Source of the DNA: Algoriphagus sp.
Lineage (GTDB): Bacteria > Bacteroidota > Bacteroidia > Cytophagales > Cyclobacteriaceae
Length of the DNA: 64,000 nucleotides
Assembly (NCBI RefSeq): GCF_030694375.1
Contig: NZ_JAUXYL010000038.1
Location: 124,001-188,000 of the forward strand
Direction of reading: 5' to 3'
Made by a program: the position numbers and the translations under genes. The notes under the pieces are model-generated. The model saw nothing but the letters and a program-made list of their open reading frames with translations. It searched no databases and was not told the origin of the DNA. Within the stretch, counting starts at the first letter, position 1. Each line of letters starts with the position of its first letter. This document shows, one piece after another, positions 26,043 through 35,460 of the stretch.

Positions 26043-26306
26043 TTAATCTTCGTTGACGTCAAATTCCTTATCCAGCTTATTCATTCGTGCCACATACACA
26101 AAAATCAGGATAATGAAGGTGTAAATGGAGCCCTGCTGCGCAAACCAAAACCCAAGTGGATAGCCTCCAATTTTGAATTGGTTAAGTGGTTCAACCAATA
26201 TTATCCCAAATCCAAATGAGACTAAAAACCAAACGGAGAGTAAGATCCAAAGTGTCCGGAGGTTTTTCTTCCAATAATCAGACATCCGGCCTGGGGAATT
26301 AGGCAT
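26043..26306 (-). CDS. DUF4212 small membrane partner of the symporter
   Basis: The 87-residue protein has two transmembrane segments (about 16-36 and 50-70) around the conserved WKKNLRTLWILLSVWFLVSFG and GFWFAQQGSIYTFIILIF. DUF4212 proteins are almost always encoded just upstream of acetate-type sodium symporters, like YjcH beside ActP in E. coli. The gap to the symporter start is 8 bp, so the genes form one operon headed by this gene. Confidence 0.92.
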   Translation of the reverse strand: MPNSPGRMSDYWKKNLRTLWILLSVWFLVSFGFGIILVEPLNQFKIGGYPLGFWFAQQGSIYTFIILIFVYVARMNKLDKEFDVNED

Positions 26307-26512
26307 ATTTTTTTAGGGTTTAAAGTAAAAAACAAAGAAAAGAAGGTCGAAATGGCTATTTGGGAATAGAATTTTCCGCTTTCTCATTCAAAAATGAAAT
26401 ACCTGAATCTGATGACAGAATCCAAATGCTTTTCTGTGAAAATCCAAAGTTTTTTGGAAACGTCTTATACCTCTATTCGGGTTATTAGAACGCCATTAAT
26501 CGAACAGAAAAA

Positions 26513-26532
26513 TTTCCTGTTTCAGCAGGAAA
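26513..26532 (-). terminator. Hairpin after the ZIP transporter gene
   Basis: TTTCCTG and CAGGAAA form a 7-bp stem with a 6-nt loop; on the minus strand it is followed by TTTTTC. It starts 8 bp past the ZIP stop codon. Confidence 0.6.
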
Positions 26533-26539
26533 ATAAAAA

Positions 26540-27292
26540 TCACATCAAATACTCCGATGCAATCGCCAATCCGGCTGCCAAAAATGTCACCAGCAACTTA
26601 TTCATCTGAAACTTGTGATGGGGACTACTTTCGAAAAAGATGGTTGTTGAAATATGCAAAAATCCTCCGGTGACCAACCCATACAACAATCCTATTCCTT
26701 CCTTGGAAAGCATACCCTGATTGATGAAAAAAGCACTGGAAAACATCCCCATAGGAGAAGCCAAGGCAAAAATGGTGAGTAAAATTATTGTCAATTTTTT
26801 GCTCAAAGAAGCCGAAAGAACTGCAGCCAAGGCAAAAGCAGCAGGGCCTTTGTGCATGATGATCCCAAGCAAAACGGTATTGTCACTGTGGGAGTGACTT
26901 ACAGCCAAAGATTCCTCAGCCATGGCTGTCCCATGCGAAAGTAAAGTTCCTTCCAAAAATGCATGGATAAACAGTCCCAACATTAGAGTCCAAACACCCT
27001 TTGAAGTTTCGCTTTGATGCTTGTGAATATGGCCGTGCTCTATCCCACTGGACCAAAACTCAAGGATCTGTTGAAAAAGGAAGCCAATCAAAATGTAAAG
27101 TCCCATCCTGGCACTGCTGAAGCCACTGTCAAAAAGCTCCGGAATAATATGAAGGATAGTGATCGAGAAAAGGTAAGATCCTGCAAAAACCAATAACAGT
27201 TTGAAATATTTATCCCGAAAGGCTGGAAAAATAAACACCAATAACCCTGCGATCATTGCGGTGGAAAAAAGAAGCAGAAAATTTATTCCCAT
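26540..27292 (-). CDS. ZIP family metal transporter
   Basis: The 250-residue protein has eight hydrophobic segments. A His-rich loop near residues 84-94 (GIEHGHIHKHQ) separates the first three helices from the rest; the metal-site region HAFLEGTLLSHG and GIIMHKGPAAFALAAVL carry the His residues of helices IV and V. ZIP proteins import zinc or iron. No Zur or Fur box was recognised. The gene is single, read away from no close partner. Confidence 0.88.
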   Translation of the reverse strand: MGINFLLLFSTAMIAGLLVFIFPAFRDKYFKLLLVFAGSYLFSITILHIIPELFDSGFSSARMGLYILIGFLFQQILEFWSSGIEHGHIHKHQSETSKGVWTLMLGLFIHAFLEGTLLSHGTAMAEESLAVSHSHSDNTVLLGIIMHKGPAAFALAAVLSASLSKKLTIILLTIFALASPMGMFSSAFFINQGMLSKEGIGLLYGLVTGGFLHISTTIFFESSPHHKFQMNKLLVTFLAAGLAIASEYLM

Positions 27293-27389
27293 GAGTTGAG
27301 TTTCAGCTTTTCCCTATTTTGGGAAAAAGCGTTGCAGGTAATAACCAATGCAAAGGTAAGAAAATTCAATAGTGTTGCATTTGGCTTTT

Positions 27390-28451
27390 TTAATTTACAG
27401 GAAAGGATAAAAATCGGACTAATTCTGGACTGATATACTGTTTTAGTCCCCCCCCTTTTTCGTTGTAAATCAAAAGCATCTGCAAATCGTCACGGATGGA
27501 ATCCATGCGAATTGCCTCCCTCCAGCCCATCACCATCAATGCATCGGCTAGCGCATCCGCAGTTTTTGCATCCCGCCCAATGACTGTGGCGCTTAGCAAC
27601 CCATTAGTTGCAGGATATCCTGTTCGGGGATCCAGCGTGAAGGACAACCTAACGGAATCTCTCGTGTAGAATTGCTCGAGATTTCCGGCAGTAGAAATCG
27701 CCTGATCTTGAAGTGCCACGATGCCCTCGGATTTCGTTTGGGTGCTGTCCAACAAATGGAAAAGCCCGATTTTCCAAAGCTCACCTTTTTCATTTACGCC
27801 CCTAGCCAGGTTTTCTCCACCGATTTGAATGAGAAAGTTTTTAATGCCTTTGGCTTCCAAAAACTCACCTATCAAATCAAGCGCAAAGCCTTTTGCCGAT
27901 CCGGAAAAGTCCAGAAGTATGCCGGGGGGAGATTTTCGAATTAGTGAATCTGTGATGATGACCTTCTTCAGCCCAACCAAAGACAAAAAAACCCGAACAT
28001 CGGTGCTATCCTGTAGCCTTACTCCTGAGGGGGAAAAAGACCATATTTTTTCAAGGGAAGATCGAGTGGGGTCCAGTGCGCCAGCTGTCAAATCATACAT
28101 TTTGTTTGACTCCTTCAATACTGAGACTAAGGTTTTTGAGGGAGAAATTAAGGTGTCTTTTAGATTCAGGCGATTGACTTCAGAGGTAGGTTCGTAACCT
28201 GACACACTAAGGTTAAACACATTTAAAAGTGAATCAATGGAGGGTTGAAAATCCTGATTAGAAGGATCTAAATAGCTCACTTGGTAAGCTGTGCCCATGG
28301 TTTTTCCCGAAAAGGAAACTTTCCCTGTCACTGATTTGGCGGAAGTATCAATTACGGGTTTGCCTTCCCGTGTCCGCCAGGCATAGACTAATAATAGCAT
28401 AGCAAAGAGGACCAAGGAATAAATGATGTTTTTCCGGGCGTTGGGATTCAT
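27390..28451 (-). CDS. apbE: FAD:protein FMN transferase (ApbE)
   Basis: The 353-residue protein has an N-terminal membrane anchor (residues 8-25) and the ApbE core: TMGTAYQVSY near residue 52, LDFSGSAKGFALDLIGEFL near residue 175, a GGENLARG FAD site, and the metal-site region DPRTGYPATNG with ADALADALMVMG. It covalently attaches FMN to Thr of flavoproteins such as NqrB/NqrC and RnfD/RnfG. No nqr genes are in the window. A G8 run (27447-27454) encodes GGG near the C-terminus. Confidence 0.93.
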   Translation of the reverse strand: MNPNARKNIIYSLVLFAMLLLVYAWRTREGKPVIDTSAKSVTGKVSFSGKTMGTAYQVSYLDPSNQDFQPSIDSLLNVFNLSVSGYEPTSEVNRLNLKDTLISPSKTLVSVLKESNKMYDLTAGALDPTRSSLEKIWSFSPSGVRLQDSTDVRVFLSLVGLKKVIITDSLIRKSPPGILLDFSGSAKGFALDLIGEFLEAKGIKNFLIQIGGENLARGVNEKGELWKIGLFHLLDSTQTKSEGIVALQDQAISTAGNLEQFYTRDSVRLSFTLDPRTGYPATNGLLSATVIGRDAKTADALADALMVMGWREAIRMDSIRDDLQMLLIYNEKGGGLKQYISPELVRFLSFPVN

Positions 28452-28532
28452 TTCTGCTTATTTGAAGGCGAATTTAGATCAATTTTTGTCAGGGTGAACA
28501 AAATGAGGAAGTTCTCCGCATAGGGTTTTGTT

Positions 28533-28540
28533 TATATTTG
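28533..28540 (+). promoter_or_regulatory. Candidate -7 box upstream of ruvB
   Basis: TATATTTG matches the Bacteroidota -7 consensus TAnnTTTG and lies 18 bases before the ruvB ATG. I see no clear TTG at about -33, so confidence is limited. Confidence 0.4.
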
Positions 28541-28558
28541 TCTGTATTCGAAAAAAAC

Positions 28559-29590
28559 ATGAGAGAAGATTACCTGAAAGGAGACGAAGATCAGCTGAGC
28601 CCAAAAGACCGGGAGTTTGAGCGGGCATTGCGACCCTTGAGCTTTGACGATTTTACCGGTCAGGCCAAGATTATAGAGAATCTCAAGGTCTTCGTCTATG
28701 CTGCAAAAATGCGGAAAGAACCCTTGGATCATGTGCTCTTGCATGGGCCTCCGGGTTTGGGAAAAACTACCCTGAGCAACATCATCGCGAATGAACTCCG
28801 GGCAGGCATCAAAATCACCTCAGGACCTGTGCTGGACAAACCCTCAGATTTGGCAGGTTTGCTCACCAATCTGGAGGAAGGGGATGTACTTTTTATTGAT
28901 GAAATTCATAGACTGAATCCGATCGTAGAAGAATACCTCTATTCAGCAATGGAAGATTTTCGGATCGACATCATGCTGGATTCAGGTCCCAATGCGCGAT
29001 CAGTCCAGATTTCATTGAGCCCGTTTACCCTAATCGGTGCGACGACACGCTCCGGTTTATTGACTTCCCCACTTCGTGCTCGATTTGGGATCAATTCCAG
29101 ATTGGAATACTACGATGCAAAGCTTCTGACAGACATCGTGATTCGCTCGGCAGGAATCCTTCAAACGCCAATTGATGAAGTAGCCGCTTATGAGCTTGCC
29201 AGAAGAAGTCGGGGTACTCCCCGAATCTCAAATATGCTCCTACGCCGAACCCGGGATTTTGCTGAAGTAAAAGGCAATGGAACTATCACGCTCGAAATCG
29301 CCAAGATCGCCCTTAATGCACTTGATGTCGATGAAAACGGACTGGACGAAATGGATAACCGAATCCTGATGACCATCATCGAAAAATTCAAAGGCGGACC
29401 GGTTGGACTCAGTACGATTGCCACTGCTTGCGGGGAAGAAGCTGAAACGATCGAGGAGGTCTATGAGCCCTTTCTGATCCAGGAAGGCTATCTGAAAAGA
29501 ACCTCAAGAGGCAGAATGGCTACCGAACTGGCCTATACCCATCTCAAAATAAAGCCTAGCGGAGCCACGGGAACGCTGTTTGATTTGTAG
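28559..29590 (+). CDS. ruvB: Holliday junction branch-migration ATPase RuvB
   Basis: ATG at 28559 gives 343 residues beginning [13 protein letters not shown], the usual Bacteroidota RuvB N-terminus; a TTG seven codons earlier would be unusual. Walker A is GPPGLGKTT (Lys69), Walker B is DEIHR, sensor 1 is GATTRSGLL, and the C-terminal winged-helix domain ends with [17 protein letters not shown]. It drives branch migration with RuvA. No ruvA or ruvC is nearby. Confidence 0.97.
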   Translation: MREDYLKGDEDQLSPKDREFERALRPLSFDDFTGQAKIIENLKVFVYAAKMRKEPLDHVLLHGPPGLGKTTLSNIIANELRAGIKITSGPVLDKPSDLAGLLTNLEEGDVLFIDEIHRLNPIVEEYLYSAMEDFRIDIMLDSGPNARSVQISLSPFTLIGATTRSGLLTSPLRARFGINSRLEYYDAKLLTDIVIRSAGILQTPIDEVAAYELARRSRGTPRISNMLLRRTRDFAEVKGNGTITLEIAKIALNALDVDENGLDEMDNRILMTIIEKFKGGPVGLSTIATACGEEAETIEEVYEPFLIQEGYLKRTSRGRMATELAYTHLKIKPSGATGTLFDL

Positions 29591-29677
29591 GGATTTGACA
29601 AAAAGAAATTTCTGGAGAAGGAAATCTTCATTGCTTATCCGGCAATTGTCGGCATAACTCCCAATTTTTAAAATAGA

Positions 29678-29724
29678 TTTTACCATGAAAATCGTAAATT
29701 ATACTTTCGATTTTCATGGTAAAA
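29678..29724. promoter_or_regulatory. Perfect 17-bp inverted repeat over the start of the ATPase gene
   Basis: TTTTACCATGAAAATCG (29678-29694) and CGATTTTCATGGTAAAA (29708-29724) are exact complements around a 13-nt AT-rich spacer. The right arm contains the ATG of the next gene at 29716. It could be a dimer-binding operator or an mRNA hairpin hiding the start codon. Confidence 0.65.
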
Positions 29725-30861
29725 GACAGACAAATACTTCCTCTTTTTCAGGAATATCTCTCGATTTTCCCTGCTGTAGGTCTTTTGGGTCCGAGGCAGG
29801 TAGGAAAGACTACGCTAGTCAAAAACCTGACCTTGGAGAAAGAAAGTTTGTACCTCGATCTCGAAAAGGCTTCGGATCGAGCTAAGTTGATCGATCCGGA
29901 GCTTTTTCTGAAAGCGCATGCTGAAAAGACTGTGATTTTGGATGAAATCCAACTCATGCCTGAGCTTTTTTCAGAGCTTCGAAGTTTGATCGATGAGCAA
30001 CGTGAACCGGGAAGGTTTATTCTTTTGGGTTCGGCTTCTCCTGATCTGATTCGAAAAAGCGCGGATTCCCTTGCTGGACGAATCGGTTATCTCGAATTAA
30101 CGCCATTTTACTTGGGGGAGATTGATTCCGATGAACTCCAAAAACTCTGGATTCGTGGTGGTTTTCCTTTGTCCTTTCTGGCTAAAAGTGAGCGGGAATC
30201 TCAGCTTTGGAGACAAAACTTCATCAAGACTTATCTGGAACGAGATCTAGCACAAATCGGACTCAGTACCGATCCCCGGCTGGTGGAGCGCTTTTGGATG
30301 ATGCTGGCCAATGCGCAGGGAGGAATCTGGAATGCAGAAAGCTTTGCCAAAGCACTTGGCATCACCCGCCCGACGGTCAATCGATACTTAGAGTTTTTAG
30401 AGGGATCCTTTATGGTGCGGGTCTTGGCTCCTTTTCACCAAAACATCAAAAAGCGTCTGGTCAAATCGCCAAAAGTCTTTATCCGAGACACAGGTTTGCT
30501 TCATGCCCTGACGGGAATTGATAGCATGGATGCACTAGCAAATCTGTTGCTGATTGGGCCGAGTTGGGAGGGATTTGTGATTCAGCAGATTATTGCGACT
30601 TATGGAGATGAGTTTGAATATTACTTCTATCGTACCCATCAGGGAGCAGGGTGTGACCTGCTTTTAGTGAGAAATGGCGTGGTCAAAACTGCCATTGAGA
30701 TCAAGAATACCCTTTCACCTAAACTCAGCAAAGGAATGCAGATCAGCATGGAAGATACCGGGGCCGAAAAAGGTGTGATTATCTGTCGGATTGAGGATGG
30801 CTATCCGCTTTCAGAAAAAGTCAGAGCGATAGAATTGAAGGAATTTTTGAGAGGGTTATAG
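29716..30861 (+). CDS. AAA+ ATPase with DUF4143 C-terminal domain
   Basis: The 381-residue protein has Walker A GPRQVGKTT (Lys31) and Walker B VILDEIQ near residue 76, then LLGSASPDLIRKSADSLAGRI, typical of the archaeal-type ATPase/DUF4143 family. The central part looks like a winged helix (AKALGITRPTVNRYLEFLE), and the C-terminal domain has a PD-(D/E)xK-like pattern in YRTHQGAGCDLLLVRNGVVKTAIEIKNT. The role of this family is poorly defined; some members resemble defence or toxin-linked ATPases. It stands alone. The start ATG lies inside a perfect palindrome. Confidence 0.9.
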   Translation: MVKDRQILPLFQEYLSIFPAVGLLGPRQVGKTTLVKNLTLEKESLYLDLEKASDRAKLIDPELFLKAHAEKTVILDEIQLMPELFSELRSLIDEQREPGRFILLGSASPDLIRKSADSLAGRIGYLELTPFYLGEIDSDELQKLWIRGGFPLSFLAKSERESQLWRQNFIKTYLERDLAQIGLSTDPRLVERFWMMLANAQGGIWNAESFAKALGITRPTVNRYLEFLEGSFMVRVLAPFHQNIKKRLVKSPKVFIRDTGLLHALTGIDSMDALANLLLIGPSWEGFVIQQIIATYGDEFEYYFYRTHQGAGCDLLLVRNGVVKTAIEIKNTLSPKLSKGMQISMEDTGAEKGVIICRIEDGYPLSEKVRAIELKEFLRGL

Positions 30862-30939
30862 GCCACGAAGGCGCGAAAACGCTAAGTTTCAGGAAAAGAA
30901 AAGGCACAAAATCTTAGTGACTTTGTACCTTTGTGGCTA
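30862..30939. repeat. Imperfect inverted repeat ending at the tRNA gene
   Basis: GGCCACGAAGG with CGCTAAG at the left pairs imperfectly with CTTAGTG and CCTTTGTGGC at the right. It lies between the ATPase stop and tRNA-Val. A related word, cctttgtggctaag, appears near 34243. Confidence 0.45.
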
Positions 30940-30946
30940 AATAAGT

Positions 30947-31020
30947 GGGATCTAAGGGATTCGAACCCATGACCTCTGCTCTGTCAAAGCAGCGCTCTAA
31001 ACCAACTGAGCTAAGATCCC
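30947..31020 (-). tRNA. tRNA-Val (anticodon GAC)
   Basis: A 74-nt cloverleaf on the minus strand: acceptor GGGATCT/AGATCCC, D-arm GCTC..GAGC, anticodon stem CTGCT/AGCAG with loop TTGACAG (GAC reads GUC and GUU), variable loop AGGTC, T-arm loop TTCGAAT. The T-stem ATGGG/CCCTT has one T-T mismatch. CCA is not encoded. Confidence 0.95.
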
Positions 31021-31043
31021 TATTTGTGTTGGCGAATATAGAA

Positions 31044-31076
31044 AAACCTGTCAGGTTTCCGAAACCTGACAGGTTT
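31044..31076. repeat. Perfect 16-bp palindrome between tRNA-Val and uvrA
   Basis: AAACCTGTCAGGTTTC and GAAACCTGACAGGTTT are exact complements with a single C between them. It starts 6 bp beyond the uvrA stop codon and may terminate uvrA. Words like this recur in Bacteroidota intergenic regions. Confidence 0.7.
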
Positions 31077-31081
31077 GAAAA

Positions 31082-33898
31082 TCAAACAAAACTTTCCTTC
31101 AAATACTTCCCCGTAAAGTTCTCCTCCTCTTTGGCCAAATCCTCCGGAGTACCGGCAAAGGTCAGATGTCCTCCTTTATGTCCGCCTTCAGGTCCTAAGT
31201 CAATCACCCAATCGGCCGACTTGATTACCTCGGTATTGTGCTCGATGATGATCACGGAGTGACCTTGGTCAATCAGGGCATTGATGCTATGAAGTAACTT
31301 GCTGATGTCGTGAAAGTGAAGGCCGGTCGTAGGTTCGTCGAAGATGAAGAGGATGTGATCTCCGGTTTTGGTGCCGCCTTTTCCGAGGAATGAGGCCAAT
31401 TTCACCCGTTGAGCTTCTCCACCTGACAGTGTATTCGAGCTTTGGCCCATTCCGATGTAGCCCAAACCTACTTCCTGAAGTGGCTGAAGCTTATTGATGA
31501 TCTGAGTTTTGCCTTTGAAGAACTCCAAGGCCTCATCGATGGTCATTCCCAACACTTCTGAGATGTCTTTGTCCTTGAACTTCACTTCGAGGATTTCATT
31601 TTTGAATCGCTTTCCTTTACAGGATTCACAGGTCAGGTGGATGTCTGCCATAAACTGCATTTCCACTGTAATTGTACCTTCACCTTGACAGGCTTCGCAT
31701 CGGCCTCCGTCCACGTTGAAGGAGAAAAATGCCGGTTTGTAGCCTCTTTGCTTGGAAATAGCTTGTTCCGAAAATAGGTTTCGGATCGCATCATAGGCTT
31801 TCACATACGTCACCGGATTGGAGCGGGATGACTTGCCGATCGGGTTTTGATCCACAAATTCCACTTGGGTCACTTGCTTGTGGTCACCTTCGATTTTGTC
31901 GTATTTCCCGCTCTCGTCGATGACAGTCCCCAGCATTTTCCCCAAAGCAGGATACAGTACCTTCTTGATCAGGGTGGACTTGCCCGAACCTGAAACTCCC
32001 GTGACGCAGGTGAGCGTGTTGAGCGGAAACTGGACGGTTAGATTCTTTAGATTATTTTCTCTGGCACCTTTGACAGTAATTGAATCCTTCCATTTTCGAT
32101 TACCGTTTTTGATAAAAATCTTCTCTTCCCCTCTAAGATATTTTGCTGTGTAGGTAGTTCCGATAGTAATCAGATCTTCAATTTTCCCCTGAAAAAGTAA
32201 TTCTCCACCCTTCACTCCGGCATCCGGTCCGATGTCAATAATTTGGTCCGATGCTTTCATCACTTTTTCCTCGTGCTCCACCACGATCACGGTGTTGCCT
32301 AGATCCCGAAGTTCTTTTAGTACTCCGATCAGTCGGTCCGTGTCTCGTGGGTGCAATCCGATGCTGGGTTCGTCCAAGATATACATGGAGCCGACAAGCG
32401 CCGAACCTAAGGAGGTTGCCAGTTTGATGCGCTGAAATTCTCCTCCGGAGAGCGAGGAAGTCAATCGATTAAGCGTCAGATAGCCCAAGCCCACCTGATC
32501 CATAAATTCCAGTCGGCTGACGATCTCTTTTAGCAGTCGGTTGGCGATTTTGGCTTCGTGGGGAGGGAGTTCGATTTTTTGGAAAAAAGCAAGTGCATCC
32601 TCAATCGGCATGAGGACTATATCGGTGATAGATTTTCCCTGGACTTTGACATAGGAGGCGTCTTTTCTCAGTTTCGTGCCCCGGCAATCCGGACAGGTCG
32701 TTCGTCCACGGAATCGGGAAAGCATTACGCGGTACTGAATTTTATAGGTTTTGGTTTCCAGATCTTCGAAGAAGGCATTCAAGCCTTGGAAGTACTTGTT
32801 ACCAGTCCATATCAATTCCTGCTCTTTCTCCGTCAGTTCTCCATAAGATCGATGAATTGGAAAGTCGAATTCGATGCCTTTTTTCAGCAAGGGTTCCAAC
32901 CACTGTCTGCTGGATTCCCCACGCCAGGGAGCGATGGCCCCTTCATAGACTGAAAGCTCTTTGTCCGGAATGACCAAATCTCGGTCGATCCCCAATACAT
33001 TCCCAAAACCTTCACATCTTTTGCAGGCGCCAAAGGGATTGTTGAATGAGAAAAAGTTGACAGACGGGAGCTCGAAGCTCATTCCGTCCAGTTCGAAGCG
33101 GTCTGAGAATGACTTGGTCTCCACATCCGGCACGGTGATTTTGCAATCTCCATGGCCTTCGAAAAGGGCAGTTTGGATGGAGTCGGCAATACGGAATTGG
33201 TTGTCCTCGTCATCTTTTTGGACAGTGGCACGGTCAATCAGAATTTCGTATTTGCCTTTCTTTACCTTTTTTTCTTCGAGTAGTTCTTCGACGAAAAAGA
33301 CTTCCCCATCGATCAAGATTCTCGTGTAGCCTTTTTGTAAAAGAAGCTCCAATTCCTGCTCGATTTTCCTTCCCCGTTCAATTTGAAGCGGACATGAAAT
33401 CATGACTTTGGCTCCCTCCTCAAAGGAAAGTACATAATCCACGATGTCTGTGACGGTATTATGTTTAACCTCTTTTCCGGATACCGGAGAGTAGGTTTTT
33501 CCAACTCGGGAGTAAAGCAACTTGAGGTAATCGTAAATCTCTGTGGTCGTGCCTACGGTGGATCGGGGGTTTTTGGTACTAACTTTTTGTTGGATCGCAA
33601 TGGCAGGCGCAACACCTTTGATGTATTCCACATCGGGTTTTTCCATCCTGCCGAGGAATTGGCGGGCATAGGAACTAAGGCTCTCCACATACATCCGCTG
33701 GCCTTCGGCAAAAAGTGTATCAAAGGCCAAGGAGGACTTGCCCGAACCAGAAAGTCCGGTGATGACGATAAATTTATTTCGGGGAAGGGCGACGCTTAGG
33801 CTTTTGAGATTATTGACCCGGGCGTTTTTGATGATGATGAATTCCTTCGGGTCGAGGGAATCGAAGTCGATTTTAGCGGGTAAAGTGCTTAAAGTCAT
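31082..33898 (-). CDS. uvrA: UvrABC system protein A
   Basis: ATG at 33898 gives 938 residues; a TTG six codons earlier is less likely. Both ABC cassettes are complete: Walker [10 protein letters not shown] near residue 42 with the signature [12 protein letters not shown] near 485, and GVSGSGKST near 640 with [12 protein letters not shown] near 835. CxxC zinc fingers are visible ([28 protein letters not shown]). It recognises DNA damage with UvrB in nucleotide excision repair, and no uvrB or uvrC is nearby. Confidence 0.97.
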   Translation of the reverse strand: MTLSTLPAKIDFDSLDPKEFIIIKNARVNNLKSLSVALPRNKFIVITGLSGSGKSSLAFDTLFAEGQRMYVESLSSYARQFLGRMEKPDVEYIKGVAPAIAIQQKVSTKNPRSTVGTTTEIYDYLKLLYSRVGKTYSPVSGKEVKHNTVTDIVDYVLSFEEGAKVMISCPLQIERGRKIEQELELLLQKGYTRILIDGEVFFVEELLEEKKVKKGKYEILIDRATVQKDDEDNQFRIADSIQTALFEGHGDCKITVPDVETKSFSDRFELDGMSFELPSVNFFSFNNPFGACKRCEGFGNVLGIDRDLVIPDKELSVYEGAIAPWRGESSRQWLEPLLKKGIEFDFPIHRSYGELTEKEQELIWTGNKYFQGLNAFFEDLETKTYKIQYRVMLSRFRGRTTCPDCRGTKLRKDASYVKVQGKSITDIVLMPIEDALAFFQKIELPPHEAKIANRLLKEIVSRLEFMDQVGLGYLTLNRLTSSLSGGEFQRIKLATSLGSALVGSMYILDEPSIGLHPRDTDRLIGVLKELRDLGNTVIVVEHEEKVMKASDQIIDIGPDAGVKGGELLFQGKIEDLITIGTTYTAKYLRGEEKIFIKNGNRKWKDSITVKGARENNLKNLTVQFPLNTLTCVTGVSGSGKSTLIKKVLYPALGKMLGTVIDESGKYDKIEGDHKQVTQVEFVDQNPIGKSSRSNPVTYVKAYDAIRNLFSEQAISKQRGYKPAFFSFNVDGGRCEACQGEGTITVEMQFMADIHLTCESCKGKRFKNEILEVKFKDKDISEVLGMTIDEALEFFKGKTQIINKLQPLQEVGLGYIGMGQSSNTLSGGEAQRVKLASFLGKGGTKTGDHILFIFDEPTTGLHFHDISKLLHSINALIDQGHSVIIIEHNTEVIKSADWVIDLGPEGGHKGGHLTFAGTPEDLAKEEENFTGKYLKESFV

Positions 33899-34282
33899 AG
33901 CTGGCAAAGTTAACAATCAAACCCGGCAAGTGGGAGAAAAGTTGTGGAAGTTGTCTAAGAGGATGTTTTCTTTTTACCGCAAAGATCGCAAAGGAACACG
34001 AAGCAAATAATTGGTTCAATCTTGATTTTGGCGTTTTATGGCTTTTTTGAGAACCTTAATTATAAATTCACTAATTGGCCTTTTTTGAGTTCACAGAGAA
34101 AAGCTAAAGCTTTTTTGCCTTCGGGTTTTTCTGTTTAGCCATAAAAAAACTCTCGTTGTTGCGGAAGTTTGAATAATCTAATACTCTATTAATCCTTTTT
34201 TCCTCCCTTTTCTCTGTGGTAAATCAACTTTGAGTTCCGTAGTGTCCTTTGTGGCTAAGAAACAAATCCTTTTCTTCGCAGC
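33899..34282. other. Gap between uvrA and pnuC
   Basis: No coding frame is credible here. Visible are an AAAAGCT/AAAGCTTTT hairpin near 34097-34112 and two words of the cctttgtggctaag/ccgcaaagatcgcaaagg type (near 33980 and 34243) that resemble the repeat beside tRNA-Val. I looked for a riboswitch that would fit pnuC and saw none. Confidence 0.45.
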
Positions 34283-34900
34283 ATGGATTTTCAATTTCTC
34301 CTGGACGGATTTGCCGAAGGGCTTCGTAACATGACCTGGCTGGAGGGTATAGCTGTCTTCTTTGGGATTGCTTCTGTATTCTATTCCATAAGGGAGCGCA
34401 TTTGGGTATATCCGACGGGACTTGTTTCCACGCTGATCTATGTCTGGATTTGCTTCGAGTATAAGTTGTATGCGGATATGGGTATCAATGCCTACTACTT
34501 TGCCATGTCGATTTTTGGCTGGTATATATGGACACATCCCAAAGAAAATCAGGCAGTTCTTCCTGTCACTTGGTTGGACAAAAGAGGCTGGCTGTACGCC
34601 GTAGTGATTTTTGCGGTTTCTTACCTTCTTTTATCACAGACACTTACCAATTTTACGGATAGCGATGTGCCCTATTGGGATTCTTTTACCACTGCTTCAG
34701 CATTTGTTGGGATGTGGCTGATGGCCAAGAAGAAGGTGGAAAACTGGATTTTCTGGATCATCACTGACTTGGTCTCTGTTCCCCTGTATTTCTACAAAGG
34801 CTTAATTCTTACCTCTTTTCAATTCTTGTTTTTCACGGTTTTGGCTACTATTGGACTTTTCGCCTGGATCAAATCTGCAAAAATCTATGCAAAAGCCTAA
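34283..34900 (+). CDS. pnuC: Nicotinamide riboside transporter PnuC
   Basis: The 205-residue protein has seven hydrophobic segments and the PnuC motif ADMGINAYYFAMSIFGWYIW near residue 75, followed by WDSFTTASAFVGMWLMAKKKVENWIFW, with the aromatic residues that line the nicotinamide riboside path. It imports nicotinamide riboside by facilitated diffusion. A kinase gene overlaps its end by 14 bp and traps the substrate, so the pair forms an NAD salvage operon. Confidence 0.93.
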   Translation: MDFQFLLDGFAEGLRNMTWLEGIAVFFGIASVFYSIRERIWVYPTGLVSTLIYVWICFEYKLYADMGINAYYFAMSIFGWYIWTHPKENQAVLPVTWLDKRGWLYAVVIFAVSYLLLSQTLTNFTDSDVPYWDSFTTASAFVGMWLMAKKKVENWIFWIITDLVSVPLYFYKGLILTSFQFLFFTVLATIGLFAWIKSAKIYAKA

Positions 34901-35417
34901 GCGCATCCTTATTCTTGGACCGGAATCTACCGGGAAAAGTACCTTAGCAGCCGATTTGGCGAATCATTTTGGCGAACCTTGGGTGCCGGAGTTTGCAAGG
35001 GAATACTTGGAAAAAATCAACAGACCCTATCGCTATGAAGATTTGGCGGAAATCGGAAAAGGACAGATAAGATTGGAAGATCATCTGGCAGAAAAAGCCG
35101 AAAATTATCTCTTTTGCGATACCGATCTCCGAGTTATCCACATTTGGTCCCATCATCGATTTGAGAAAACGGACCAATGGGTAATGGATGAAATCGGAAG
35201 GAGAAGGTATGATTTGATTTTACTCACAGACACTGATTTGCCTTGGACTCCGGATCCCCTTCGGGAATACCCGGACTTGGAAATGCGACAATATTTTTTC
35301 ACAAAGTACCTTCAATTGGCGCAGGAAAGCGGTTTTCCTTTTTTGATTGTTTCCGGAGGTCGGGATAAAAGACTAAAAATCGCAATTGCGGCAGTCGAAA
35401 ATTTGGTAGGATTTTAA
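34887..35417 (+). CDS. Nicotinamide ribonucleoside kinase (NadR-type ATPase)
   Basis: ATG at 34887, within the last codons of pnuC, gives 176 residues starting MQKPKRILILGPESTGKSTL. The Walker A-like GPESTGKS and EFAREYL, then FCDTDLRVIHIW and PDPLREYPDLEMR, match the ribosylnicotinamide kinase domain of NadR. The N-terminal adenylyltransferase domain and the HTH of full NadR are absent. It phosphorylates nicotinamide riboside to NMN after import by PnuC. Upstream in-frame TTG (34851) was rejected. Confidence 0.92.
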   Translation: MQKPKRILILGPESTGKSTLAADLANHFGEPWVPEFAREYLEKINRPYRYEDLAEIGKGQIRLEDHLAEKAENYLFCDTDLRVIHIWSHHRFEKTDQWVMDEIGRRRYDLILLTDTDLPWTPDPLREYPDLEMRQYFFTKYLQLAQESGFPFLIVSGGRDKRLKIAIAAVENLVGF

Positions 35418-35460
35418 CTCGATTTCCTTCCATCCAAACTTGTTGTTTTCTTGGCATCAC

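Noticed and set aside
33899..34282. Riboswitch upstream of pnuC
   Set aside because: I found no thiamine, preQ1 or NAD-type conserved core; the gap contains dispersed repeat words.
34178..34537. 119-residue minus-strand open frame over the start of pnuC
   Set aside because: Most of it lies antisense to pnuC, which has clear transporter motifs.
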